DNA from: G963664835 sp965220775 | Lineage (GTDB): Bacteria > Chloroflexota > UBA6077 > FW602-bin22 > JBCLEL01 | Direction of reading: 5' to 3' | Length of the DNA stretch: 64,000 nt | NCBI GenBank assembly: GCA_965220775.1 | Contig: OZ244845.1 | Coordinates: 3,038,001 to 3,102,000, forward strand | Shown here: positions 25,207 through 32,801 of the stretch, piece after piece | Position numbering within the stretch: position 1 is the stretch's first letter | How the letters are laid out: every line of letters starts with the position of its first letter | Program-made: the position numbers and the translations under genes | Notes under the pieces: model-generated | What the model saw: the letters and a program-made list of their open reading frames with translations, nothing else | What the model was told of the DNA's origin: nothing | The model's database searches: none

Positions 25207-26550
25207 TTACACCGCGCGTGTGGAGGCCCCGGCCCCCTCCGGCAGCTGCGCCGCCGCCTCGCGCACGTCCAGCTTGCCGGTCACCACGTCGGCGACGAGC
25301 CGGGTGCGGTACTCCTGCACCAGGTCGATCTGCCGGCGGGCAAGTGCGATGGCGGCGTCTGTATCAGTGGTTGACCTGTCGAGGCATTTGACGATGTGTG
25401 CCTGTTCGAAGAGAGGTGGGATTGCAACCTTTCTAGAGCCGATGCGGTCAACATTGAGGTTCCCCTGCGTATTTACAGGTGCCTCCCGGAGGAACTCCGG
25501 CTTCATTGCCCGAAACAAATAATACAAGTGGTCTCGGTACACGCTCTTGCTGGGAACGAAACCGACCACGCTGTCAGGAAAACAGGCATCAAAGGAGAGA
25601 ATTGCTACGTCACCAATGTTCGCAGCGATTGTCATTACAAGCGTCCCTCTCGGAAACATGGTACTGACCGCCAAGCCTCGTTCGTTCAATGTCTGACCGT
25701 ATCGCATGATCATCTTGCGTGCACCTGCGACATCGCCAGTTTGGATAAATGGATACGGTCCATCGTACAGTGATGGGTCGTTCCGTGGCCGGTGTGTAAA
25801 CTTGCCTCTGAGGATGCCCGAAACCTGTCTCAGCCGGCGGACCGCCCAATGCGCCGGCACGTCGCCCAGCCACTCGACGCCGGAGGGCTTGAGCGGAACG
25901 GTGGGATCCAGCCCCCGCGTAACGGCTTGGTTGACGACGGCCTGCTTCTCCTCCTCCAACAGCCCGATCAGCTTCTCCTTGGCCTCAATGTACCGCCGGA
26001 TGCGCCGGTCCACGTGGTCCAGGTACCGGACGATAGTTCGTTGCTCATGAAGAGGTGGGACGAGGCAAGGCAGGAACTTGAAGTCTGACCAGGCGAGGTT
26101 TTGTCTGAGTCCTGATCCCAACCCATAGAAGATTTTCTTCAAATCGTATGTATGCAGCAACAGGTGACCGAATCGTCGCGTCAGATTGGACTGTGTGTGT
26201 AGGCAAATGTAAGCCGACGTGATGATTCCTCTATGACGACTTAGTCCAAAGCGTAAGCTAGTCCAGTCATTCTGAAGGTCCGTCGGGCGGCAGATGATGT
26301 CACCAGGCTCGACTATCTGATAGGTCTCGAACGAGGCGGGAACCAACCCGTGGAGCTTTTCCTCTGGTTTCACCCTAATTTGGCCGTAGCTCAACGAGAG
26401 TACGGTCTTTTCTTGTAATCCTGAATTTGGAATCTGTTTCGAAAGGTAACAGGCTCTCCCTGGAAGTACCCTCCAATCCGCCGGCACCTCGCCCAACCAT
26501 TCCACGCCGGAGGGCTTGTAAGCGGGGGATCGGCGGTGGGTGGGGATCAT
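25207..26550 (-). CDS. hsdS: Type I restriction enzyme specificity subunit S (HsdS)
   Basis: A 447-aa DNA-recognition subunit with the usual two-repeat design. Each half begins with nearly the same segment (YKPSGVEWLGEVPADW near residue 10 and LKPSGVEWLGDVPAHW near 220). Each continues with a variable target-recognition domain and ends with a coiled-coil spacer (HEQRTIVRYLDHVDRRIRRY and FEQAHIVKCLDRSTTDTDAA). The target sequence cannot be deduced. Its start overlaps the stop of the TIR-domain gene by 4 nt, and darT follows 10 nt downstream. The distance to hsdM is unusual, since three other genes intervene. Confidence 0.93.
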   Translation of the reverse strand: MIPTHRRSPAYKPSGVEWLGEVPADWRVLPGRACYLSKQIPNSGLQEKTVLSLSYGQIRVKPEEKLHGLVPASFETYQIVEPGDIICRPTDLQNDWTSLRFGLSRHRGIITSAYICLHTQSNLTRRFGHLLLHTYDLKKIFYGLGSGLRQNLAWSDFKFLPCLVPPLHEQRTIVRYLDHVDRRIRRYIEAKEKLIGLLEEEKQAVVNQAVTRGLDPTVPLKPSGVEWLGDVPAHWAVRRLRQVSGILRGKFTHRPRNDPSLYDGPYPFIQTGDVAGARKMIMRYGQTLNERGLAVSTMFPRGTLVMTIAANIGDVAILSFDACFPDSVVGFVPSKSVYRDHLYYLFRAMKPEFLREAPVNTQGNLNVDRIGSRKVAIPPLFEQAHIVKCLDRSTTDTDAAIALARRQIDLVQEYRTRLVADVVTGKLDVREAAAQLPEGAGASTRAV

Positions 26551-27344
26551 TGGGGACTCACCTCTATTACATCAGCAATCTCACGAGCAATCTCCTCAAC
26601 GGTAAAGTCAGATGTACTACGAGCAACTTTATCCGCCAGTGAGGGGCTATGGGCAATGACTTCCTGCTTGCTGATCTGGTGCCAGAGTGGCAGTATCACT
26701 TGTTCGCCCGTCATCTCGCGTGTTACTAGGCCGTCAAGCTCATACTGAGGCCAGTTCTTCGCAAAAAACGACGGCGAGATCACGATCACACCAAATCGAC
26801 TTCGCGCTAGGCCTTCGTCTATCTTTCGTCGCAAACTATCGCCAATACGAAGCTCGAACTCGTCGTACCACACCCTTAATCCGTCAGACACCAGACAGTT
26901 TGCAAGTGGTCGAGCCACAGCGTCTTTGTCTTCAGTGGCGTGGGATATAAACACGTCGTAGTAACGAGAAGACGAAGATTCGCTAGCTGACAGAGATTCC
27001 GGGGGCCTTTGACTCACCGGATGAACCAAGCCTGATATAGATTGTGGCGAGTACTCAGGAAGTGGAGCTAGCGCCGCACTGGGGATTACGCGAATCGAGG
27101 ATCGAACTTGGCCGCGAAGTCCTTGGAGGTCAACGGTTACATACCAAGTTCCTGTATGTGGAATGGCGAGTCGAGTGGGTGATTTTCTGACAAGCCCACC
27201 GTAGTATTGATGCTGTCGACCAGACTTATACTTCTGAAGATTTCCACTGTCGAGTAGGCGCACATTAGCCGCGCTCCCTGAGAGCGTTATTTCGACGACG
27301 TTACCCCGTTGCTGGTGCCCAAGACTAAATTGCTGGAATTTCAC
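26547..27344 (-). CDS. DUF1883-TIR domain protein
   Basis: A 265-aa protein. Residues 1-88 match DUF1883 (LGHQQRGNVVEITLSGSAAN, RLLDSGNLQKY, TWYVTVDLQG). A proline/serine-rich linker (90-126) joins it to a TIR domain at 127-265 starting RYYDVFISHATEDK. The TIR domain has SPSFFAKNWPQYELDGL, where E202 is in the position of the catalytic glutamate of NAD+-cleaving TIR enzymes. The start is GTG with AGGATG upstream. The stop overlaps the hsdS start (ATGA). TIR proteins in defence islands often act as NADases in abortive infection. DUF1883 is of unknown function and could be the sensor; that is inference. Confidence 0.88.
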   Translation of the reverse strand: MKFQQFSLGHQQRGNVVEITLSGSAANVRLLDSGNLQKYKSGRQHQYYGGLVRKSPTRLAIPHTGTWYVTVDLQGLRGQVRSSIRVIPSAALAPLPEYSPQSISGLVHPVSQRPPESLSASESSSSRYYDVFISHATEDKDAVARPLANCLVSDGLRVWYDEFELRIGDSLRRKIDEGLARSRFGVIVISPSFFAKNWPQYELDGLVTREMTGEQVILPLWHQISKQEVIAHSPSLADKVARSTSDFTVEEIAREIADVIEVSPQ

Positions 27345-27502
27345 TATCGCATCCTGTCGTTCTTGTTTATGGGATGCCCGGGGACCCCTAAGCGCAACCG
27401 CTCAATCTCCCGCTTCAGCGCCAAGTTACCGTGCCGCCTTGCCCATAATCATGCGCAGGGGCCGTGTGATTAGTCAGTGCAGGTGTAACGGTCTTACGAC
27501 CA

Positions 27503-28306
27503 TCATCTGCTCCGCATTCCGGTCAGTACGCAATCGTCTAGTTTGCGATGGAGGAGCGAAATCAAAGTGAAGTAGTCTATTGTGTCATCTTCATCCTTCC
27601 AGAGAATCCTCGGACGGTGCGCACGAGGATTCCTGAGGGCCGCAAAGCATCCTTTAAGGAGGGTTGCAAACCCGGTATGCTCGCTTTTCTCGGTTTCGGT
27701 TTGCAATGTGTTGAACGCTAGCACTGGTTGGTTGGTCGAAAAGACACGGTCCACGAGTGCTGCTCCGTCTCCGTCGACTCCCGACACCTCGCGAATCCGT
27801 TGTGCCAATCCCTTGGTCGCCTCTAGGACGGCGTGAAAGGAATTATCCTCCATTAGTTCAGCTTTGCAGTATTTGAGCACTTGGGCATGGATGCGCCGTC
27901 CCTGAAACTTGGCTTGGATTGCATTTGCCCGTCGCTCTGCTTCAGTGATGGTTGTTGCTGCTGGCCGTTTTCGGAAATCACCATTTGCCCCGTACTCGAT
28001 CCCAGAGAATGCTAAGACTGTGTTCAATTCGGCGCGATGTCTCTCAAATTCATCGTTTCTACCAACAAAACGAGCAGGCCCCAAGAACGATTGAATGAAG
28101 TCAAGTATTCGGTTGGCACACCGGTACCGGTGCTGAACGTCTAGGAATATCCAATACAGTCTCCTCCACTTGGTGGACTCCCCGGAGCCGTCACGAAGGC
28201 CACGATCGGCCAGCACTCTACTGATGTCTGACCCAGAGCCACAATCTGCCAGCAGCTTGGCCAGTGACTCAACACTACCCTCTGGGAACGACGGGACTGC
28301 GTTCAT
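27503..28306 (-). CDS. TIGR02391/Ymh-family protein (abortive-infection-like)
   Basis: A 267-aa protein. Residues about 140-262 carry the Ymh family pattern: HAVLEATKGLAQRIREVSGV, then DGAALVDRVFS, then KGCFAALRNPRAH near 225, and LISLLHRKLDDC at the end. The conserved RNPRAH is reminiscent of HEPN-like RxxxxH motifs, so a ribonuclease role is possible but not established. The N-terminal 130 residues are helical and not recognised. It sits 158 nt upstream of the TIR gene in the defence island, and relatives are commonly found in such islands. Confidence 0.8.
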   Translation of the reverse strand: MNAVPSFPEGSVESLAKLLADCGSGSDISRVLADRGLRDGSGESTKWRRLYWIFLDVQHRYRCANRILDFIQSFLGPARFVGRNDEFERHRAELNTVLAFSGIEYGANGDFRKRPAATTITEAERRANAIQAKFQGRRIHAQVLKYCKAELMEDNSFHAVLEATKGLAQRIREVSGVDGDGAALVDRVFSTNQPVLAFNTLQTETEKSEHTGFATLLKGCFAALRNPRAHRPRILWKDEDDTIDYFTLISLLHRKLDDCVLTGMRSR

Positions 28307-28321
28307 ACTGACCCGCTCCCA

Positions 28322-28384
28322 AGAATCTCCGCCAATAGCCCCTCCGTCACCCTCTCCCAGGCCAGAATATCAGCCCGTACCCCA
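28322..28384 (-). repeat. Duplicate of the hsdM 3' end
   Basis: AATCTCCGCCAATAGCCCCT, CCGTCACCCTC, CCAGGCCAGAATATC and GCCCGTACC align with the hsdM terminal codons at 29166-29230. The RAYT gene is thus bracketed by the true hsdM end on one side and this partial copy on the other. Confidence 0.55.
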
Positions 28385-28410
28385 TGCAACGCCCACGCCG
28401 CACCGTTGCC

Positions 28411-28435
28411 GTAGAGGCGGGTTTGAAACCCGCCC
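28411..28435. repeat. GTAG-headed REP palindrome
   Basis: GTAGAGGCGGGTTTGAAACC, then CGCCC. The stem is GGCGGGTTT/AAACCCGCC around a very short loop. It lies about 140 bp downstream of the RAYT stop. Confidence 0.75.
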
Positions 28436-28524
28436 AAGCCGATTTCACAATTACCGCGCCCTCACAAAAGAACATCCCTCAGACCCTCAAGGTCATCCGG
28501 CATCATTCGCGCCGGCCGTACCAC

Positions 28525-28559
28525 GTAGGGGAGACGCACGCGTCGCCCTTGGGGTGGGG
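28525..28559. repeat. GTAG-headed REP palindrome
   Basis: GTAGGGGAGACGCACGCGTC, then GCCCTTGGGGTGGGG. The stem (GAGACGC/GCGTCGCC) has one mismatch. It lies 16 bp from the 3' end of the RAYT gene and matches the copy inside that gene at 28826-28860. Confidence 0.75.
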
Positions 28560-28574
28560 CTCTCCCGCACCGCG

Positions 28575-29147
28575 TCACCCTAGATCGTCCCCACGGGCGA
28601 CATATGGATTCTCCGGGTCTTCGTGCCATCGTGCCGGATTATCCCATATGTATTGGCGGATACGATTCAGATCCGCGTCATCCCGGATGATGTGCTCGTA
28701 ATAGCTGCGTTGCCATACCGACGCGCCGGCCGTACCGCGAGATCGGTTGATCCGTTTGGACACCGCAGATTTGTACGACCCGACAATTGCGCCGATCGAA
28801 CGTCTCCGCGGACCTGCCGCACCACGTAGGGGCGACGCACGCGTCGCCATTGGGGTGGGGCTTGGTGTGTGGCGTGCGATAACGATAATCCCGTGCACGT
28901 GATTGGGCATCACGGCAAATGTATCCACCTCCACGCCTGGAAAATGTGCGGGGATTTCCTCCCATGACGCTTTGGCCGTCCTTCCGAACCCATTTAACCG
29001 CATCTCGCCGTTCGCAATATCGCCAAAAAGACAATCCCGGTTCTGAGTACAGATGGTCACGAAATAGGAGCCCAGCCCGGCGTAATCATATCCCTGCAAA
29101 CGGACCAACCGGCGACGGCGCCTACCTTGGTCGTAACGCTTGCCCAC
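28575..29147 (-). CDS. REP-associated tyrosine transposase (RAYT, Y1_Tnp family)
   Basis: A 190-aa single-strand transposase of the IS200/RAYT kind. It has the HUH motif in AVMPNHVHGIIVI (H83, H85) and a catalytic tyrosine candidate Y125 in GSYKSAVSKRINR. The family C-terminus QRSYYEHIIRDDADLNRIRQ is followed by YIWDNPARW. Residues about 96-108 (TPMATRASPLRG) are encoded by a REP palindrome inserted in frame between the HUH and Tyr motifs (28826-28860). The gene overlaps the last 26 nt of hsdM and separates it from the rest of the restriction operon. RAYTs process GTAG-type REP sequences, several of which lie in this window. Confidence 0.92.
   Translation of the reverse strand: MGKRYDQGRRRRRLVRLQGYDYAGLGSYFVTICTQNRDCLFGDIANGEMRLNGFGRTAKASWEEIPAHFPGVEVDTFAVMPNHVHGIIVIARHTPSPTPMATRASPLRGAAGPRRRSIGAIVGSYKSAVSKRINRSRGTAGASVWQRSYYEHIIRDDADLNRIRQYIWDNPARWHEDPENPYVARGDDLG
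28826..28860. repeat. GTAG-headed REP palindrome inside the RAYT coding sequence
   Basis: GTAGGGGCGACGCACGCGTC, then GCCATTGGGGTGGGG. A perfect 8-bp stem GGCGACGC/GCGTCGCC with a two-base loop. The element is 35 bp within the coding region, and the frame stays open across it. Confidence 0.8.
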
Positions 29148-31110
29148 TGCCTTCCGACACTCCCACGATCTCCTCCAGCAGCCCCTCCGTCTCCCGCTCC
29201 AGCCCCAGGATATCCGCCCGTATCTCCTCCAACGGCCGCAGCGGCTCCGGCTTGTAGAAGTACCTAGTGAAGCTGATCTCGTAGCCGACCTTAACGCTGT
29301 CCGGCACGTACCATGCGTCCGGCGCGTAGGGCAGCACCTCGCGCTTCAGGAACGCCTCGATGCCACCCTCCTCCAACAACCGAATCTGCTCGGTGTCACG
29401 CAAGTCAGGATCCGGCTCGTACTGCACGACGACGGGCCTGCCTTGGATCGTGGCCGGGTAAAGACCGCGTAACGGATCGGGATCCGTGCCCTTGCGGTGG
29501 ACCCTTTTGATGACCGCCGGCGCCGTCTCCGAGCGCTTGCCCCCGTCCCTGAGCGCCTTGATTTCTTTTGCCGTGTGGGCCCGCTCCGGATCGATGCCTT
29601 CAATTCGCAGTGGCCGCTCGACGGTCACCTTCCAGTAGCCGAAAGCCTCGTTCGGAAAAATCTTCGACTGTCCCGTCTCCTCGAAAGCGAGGAAGGCGTC
29701 GCAGATACGCTCGATGTCCTCTTTGGACAGCTCACAGTTCTTGTTGCCCAGGTTCTTGCGCAGCGGCTTGTACCACTGGGTGGCATCGAGGAGCTGTACC
29801 TTGCCTTGCCGGTGAGCCGGCTTGCGGTTGCTCAGGACCCAGATGTAGGTTGCAATGCCGGTGTTGTAGAACATGTTCAGCGGCAAGGCGACTATCGCCT
29901 CCAGCCAGTCGTTCTCGATGATCCAGCGGCGGATGTTGCTCTCGCCCTGCCCGGCGTCGCCGGTGAAGAGCGAGCTGCCATTGTGGACCTCGGCGATGCG
30001 GCTACCCATCGGAGTGTCCCGCTTCATCTTGCTCAGCATGTTGGCCAAGAACATCATCTGGCCGTCGCTCGAACGCGTAATCAGCGAGTGCTCAGGATTG
30101 CCATCGTGCTCCACCAAGAACCGCAGGTCCTTGATGCCCGACTTGCCGCCCATCCTCTCCAGGTCGGTCTTCCAACTCTTGCCGTAGGGCGGATTGGACA
30201 GCATGAAGTCGAACTCCCGGGCCGGGAAGGCGTCGGCGGCAAGGGTGGAGCCAAACCCAATGTTGTCGGCCTCGCCGCCCTCGCCCTTCAGGATCAGGTC
30301 GGCCTTGCTGATCGCGTAGGTCTCCGGGTTCACCTCCTGCCCGTACAGGTGCACCGATGCCTCCTTGCCCTGGTCGGCGGCCAGGTGCGTCAGAGTTTCT
30401 TCCGCAACCGTCAGCATTCCACCGGTGCCGCAGGCCCCGTCGTAGACCAGGTAGGTGCCGGACCTCACCTCATCGGCTATCGGCAGAAAGATCAGGCGCG
30501 CCATTAGCTGCACCACGTCCCTTGGAGTAAAGTGCTCGCCGGCCTCCTCGTTGTTCTCCTCGTTGAACCGTCGGATCAACTCCTCGAAGACCGTGCCCAT
30601 GGCGTGGTTGTCCAGGCCCTCCAGCCGCACCGAGCCGTCCCCGTTCAGAATCGGCTTGGGGCTGAGGTTGATCGAGCTGTCGAGGAACTTCTCCAACAGA
30701 GATCCCAGCGCGTGGTTCTCTACCAGCCTTGGAACCTGATTGCGGAACTCGAACTTGTCCAGCACCTCCTGGACATTGGGCGAGAAGCCATCAAGGTACG
30801 CCTCGAAGTCGGCTCGCAGCTGCTGTTGCCGCCCGCGAGACGTAAGCTCCCGCAGCCTGAAGGGCGACGTGTTGTAGAAGGCTTCGCCGGACGCCTGGCG
30901 CAGTGCCGGTTCCTGGTTCGTTATGCCGGCGTCGTCCAGCCTGGTCTTCATACTGAGCACCGCTTGCTTCGTCGGTTCCAGAACCGCGTCAAGCCGGCGG
31001 ATGACAGTCATGGGCAGGATAACGTCGCGGTACTTGCCCCGAACGTAAACGTCGCGCAGCACGTCGTCCGCGATGCCCCATATGAAGCTGCTGATGTTGA
31101 GGGTGCTCAC
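29122..31110 (-). CDS. hsdM: Type I restriction-modification DNA methyltransferase (HsdM)
   Basis: A 662-aa N6-adenine methyltransferase subunit. The N-terminal HsdM helical domain covers about residues 10-160. GEHFTPRDVVQLM (191-203), the SAM-binding motif I YDGACGTGGML (about 223-233, where relatives usually have DPACGTGG) and the catalytic NPPY in SNPPYGKSW (306-309) follow. The C-terminal part (about 560-662) is charged with coiled-coil character (EEIRADILGLERETEGLLEE). It is the first gene of the island operon, with an intact tRNA-Val about 90 bp upstream. Its 3' end overlaps the RAYT gene, and partial copies of that end lie at 28322 and 20028. Confidence 0.95.
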   Translation of the reverse strand: MSTLNISSFIWGIADDVLRDVYVRGKYRDVILPMTVIRRLDAVLEPTKQAVLSMKTRLDDAGITNQEPALRQASGEAFYNTSPFRLRELTSRGRQQQLRADFEAYLDGFSPNVQEVLDKFEFRNQVPRLVENHALGSLLEKFLDSSINLSPKPILNGDGSVRLEGLDNHAMGTVFEELIRRFNEENNEEAGEHFTPRDVVQLMARLIFLPIADEVRSGTYLVYDGACGTGGMLTVAEETLTHLAADQGKEASVHLYGQEVNPETYAISKADLILKGEGGEADNIGFGSTLAADAFPAREFDFMLSNPPYGKSWKTDLERMGGKSGIKDLRFLVEHDGNPEHSLITRSSDGQMMFLANMLSKMKRDTPMGSRIAEVHNGSSLFTGDAGQGESNIRRWIIENDWLEAIVALPLNMFYNTGIATYIWVLSNRKPAHRQGKVQLLDATQWYKPLRKNLGNKNCELSKEDIERICDAFLAFEETGQSKIFPNEAFGYWKVTVERPLRIEGIDPERAHTAKEIKALRDGGKRSETAPAVIKRVHRKGTDPDPLRGLYPATIQGRPVVVQYEPDPDLRDTEQIRLLEEGGIEAFLKREVLPYAPDAWYVPDSVKVGYEISFTRYFYKPEPLRPLEEIRADILGLERETEGLLEEIVGVSEGSGQALRPR

Positions 31111-31199
31111 TGGCTTCTCCCGGGCCTTGGCGTGTGGATTCGCAGTACTGCTAGATAGGCCCCGTCAGCGTGAAAGCTCTTGATGTTATCCAACTTGGT

Positions 31200-31272
31200 G
31201 GGCGTGGCAGGACTCGAACCTGCGACCTCACGGATGTGAACCGTGCGCTCTAGCCGGCTGAGCTACACGCCC
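31200..31272 (-). tRNA. tRNA-Val(CAC)
   Basis: A 73-nt cloverleaf on the minus strand. Acceptor GGGCGTG pairs fully with CACGCCC, the D arm is GCTC...GAGC, the anticodon stem CACGG/CCGTG encloses the loop TTCACAT with anticodon CAC, the variable loop is AGGTC, and the T arm is GCAGG-TTCGAGT-CCTGC. All stems are perfect. CCA is not encoded. Degenerate relatives occur at 5596, 15705, 18950 and 20226. Confidence 0.97.
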
Positions 31273-31349
31273 GCGGAACGACCCGCAGCCCCAATCGTAG
31301 CACGCACCCACATGCCCCACAACCCGCGCCCTATCCACTTCCAGATGGT

Positions 31350-31379
31350 ATAATAAGGGCAACACATGTTCTTATCCAA
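31350..31379 (-). promoter_or_regulatory. Possible promoter reading toward tRNA-Val and the island
   Basis: On the minus strand, TTGGAT (31379-31374) and TATTAT (31355-31350) are separated by 18 bp. Transcription would start near 31343, about 70 nt before the tRNA. Confidence 0.35.
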
Positions 31380-31464
31380 TCGCGCCCCACTTGACGTAAC
31401 TATTGACTCGGAAACGTTGCAATCAGTCTCAAAATGCACAGCCCCCTGGAAAAAACACAAAAAT

Positions 31465-31547
31465 GCAAAACAAACGCCGGCCCAGGTTCCGCCTAATCGG
31501 GCGCGGCCGCTCCGCAAAAAGCTGTTTTTGCAAAACAAATGCCGGCC
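31465..31547. repeat. Short direct repeat before the M24 peptidase gene
   Basis: GCAAAACAAACGCCGGCC (31465-31482) and GCAAAACAAATGCCGGCC (31530-31547) differ by one base, 65 bp apart. Each is preceded by an A-rich or AAAAAGCTGTTTTT stretch. They could be a regulator site or a small duplication. The rest of 31273-31607 shows no gene. Confidence 0.55.
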
Positions 31548-31607
31548 GGCAGACTCCATCGCCAATCCATGGCACAATCAGCCAATAAGCCTTAGGAGCC
31601 ACCGGCA

Positions 31608-32801
31608 TTGTCCACCGACCTGACCACCAACTTCGAGCGCGCCCAGAGCTACCTTCGCCAGCACCGCATCGACGGCTGGCTCCTGCACGATTTCCAGGGC
31701 AATAACCCGATACTCTGGCAGCTATACGGCTCCCAACCTCACACCACCCGGCGCGTCGACCTCCTCATTCCGGCCCAAGGCGAGGTCCGGCTGCTCGTCT
31801 CCGCCATAGACGCCGGCCAGTTCCGCGATTTTCCCGGACACGTTGTTCCATACCTGGATGCCCAGCAATACCGCGCCCAACTCTCAGCCCTGCTGCAAGG
31901 CGCGAGAAGCATAGCGATGGAGTATTCCGCCGGCTCCAGCCTGCCGGTCGTCTCCAGGGTCGACGCCGGCACCATAGAGTTGGTCAGGGGAATGGGCGTA
32001 GAGGTGGTATCCTCGGCCGACCTGGTCCAGTACACCGTAGCCCTCTGGACTCCCGGCCAGGCGGCCGGCCACAGACAGGCTGCAACCGCGGTCAGAAACG
32101 CCGTCGAAGCCGGCTTCAGCCTCGCCGGCCAGCGTGCCGGCCAGACCGACGAGTTCGCCGTCGTACAGGCCATCAGCGATAGCTTCGCCAAGGCCGGATT
32201 GACCACCTCCGCCGGCCCGATCGCCGCCGTCAACGCCCATAGCGGCGATCCCCACTACGAGCCCTCGGCCGACCGCTCCGCGACCATCCAGCCGGGCGAC
32301 TGGCTCCTCGTCGACGCCTGGGCCAAGCAGCGAGAAGAAGACGATGCCGTCTACGCCGATATAACCTGGGTAGCCGTCATCGGCCGGCCTCCCTCGGACC
32401 GCGAGCAGGAGATCTTCCGTATAGTCCGCGACGCCCGCGATGCCGCAATCGAGTTCCTTCAGGACGAGCTCAGCGCCGGCCGGCCCGTTACCGGAGCGGC
32501 AGTCGATAGGGTTGCCCGTCATACAATCGGCGCCTCCGGCTACGACGATCAGTTCATACACCGATTGGGGCACAGCATCGGCACCGAAACTCACTCAAAC
32601 GGCGTGAATCTGGACAGCTTCGAGACCAACGACACCCGCACGATCATGCCGGGATCCGCGTTCAGCATCGAACCAGGCATCTACCTACCGGATTTCGGAG
32701 TGCGTCTGGAGGCCAACGCCCTGGCTCACGAAAGTGGCGTCGAGGTAACGACCGAGTTGCAGCAGGAGATCGTGATAATCGACTGCGATCAAGAGACGTA
32801 G
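31608..32801 (+). CDS. M24-family metallopeptidase (Xaa-Pro aminopeptidase-like)
   Basis: A 397-aa pita-bread-fold peptidase. The N-terminal creatinase-like domain (about 1-150) is followed by the catalytic domain. Metal ligands are visible: Asp in DWLLVDAWAK, Asp in VYADITWV, His in IHRLGHSIGTE, Glu in AFSIEPGIY and Glu in GVRLEANALA. The start is TTG with AGGAG about 11 nt upstream. The likely activity is cleavage of N-terminal Xaa-Pro or a related amide bond in the cytoplasm. Its 3' end overlaps the end of the convergent sbcC gene by 13 bp. Confidence 0.92.
   Translation: MSTDLTTNFERAQSYLRQHRIDGWLLHDFQGNNPILWQLYGSQPHTTRRVDLLIPAQGEVRLLVSAIDAGQFRDFPGHVVPYLDAQQYRAQLSALLQGARSIAMEYSAGSSLPVVSRVDAGTIELVRGMGVEVVSSADLVQYTVALWTPGQAAGHRQAATAVRNAVEAGFSLAGQRAGQTDEFAVVQAISDSFAKAGLTTSAGPIAAVNAHSGDPHYEPSADRSATIQPGDWLLVDAWAKQREEDDAVYADITWVAVIGRPPSDREQEIFRIVRDARDAAIEFLQDELSAGRPVTGAAVDRVARHTIGASGYDDQFIHRLGHSIGTETHSNGVNLDSFETNDTRTIMPGSAFSIEPGIYLPDFGVRLEANALAHESGVEVTTELQQEIVIIDCDQET

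Noticed and set aside
25207..26550. Phase-variable or shufflon-type hsdS switching
   Set aside because: The two internal KPSGVEWLG repeats are the normal conserved regions of HsdS. No second hsdS copy, inverted partial copy or recombinase is present nearby.
29497..31158. Long plus-strand frames opposite hsdM (29497-30507, 30532-31158)
   Set aside because: They are antisense to the methyltransferase motifs and show no independent start signal or recognisable domain.
31341..31362. TATAAT at 31351 as promoter of the M24 peptidase gene
   Set aside because: It is more than 240 bp before the gene and lacks a -35 box on that strand. The same bases read better as TATTAT of a minus-strand promoter.
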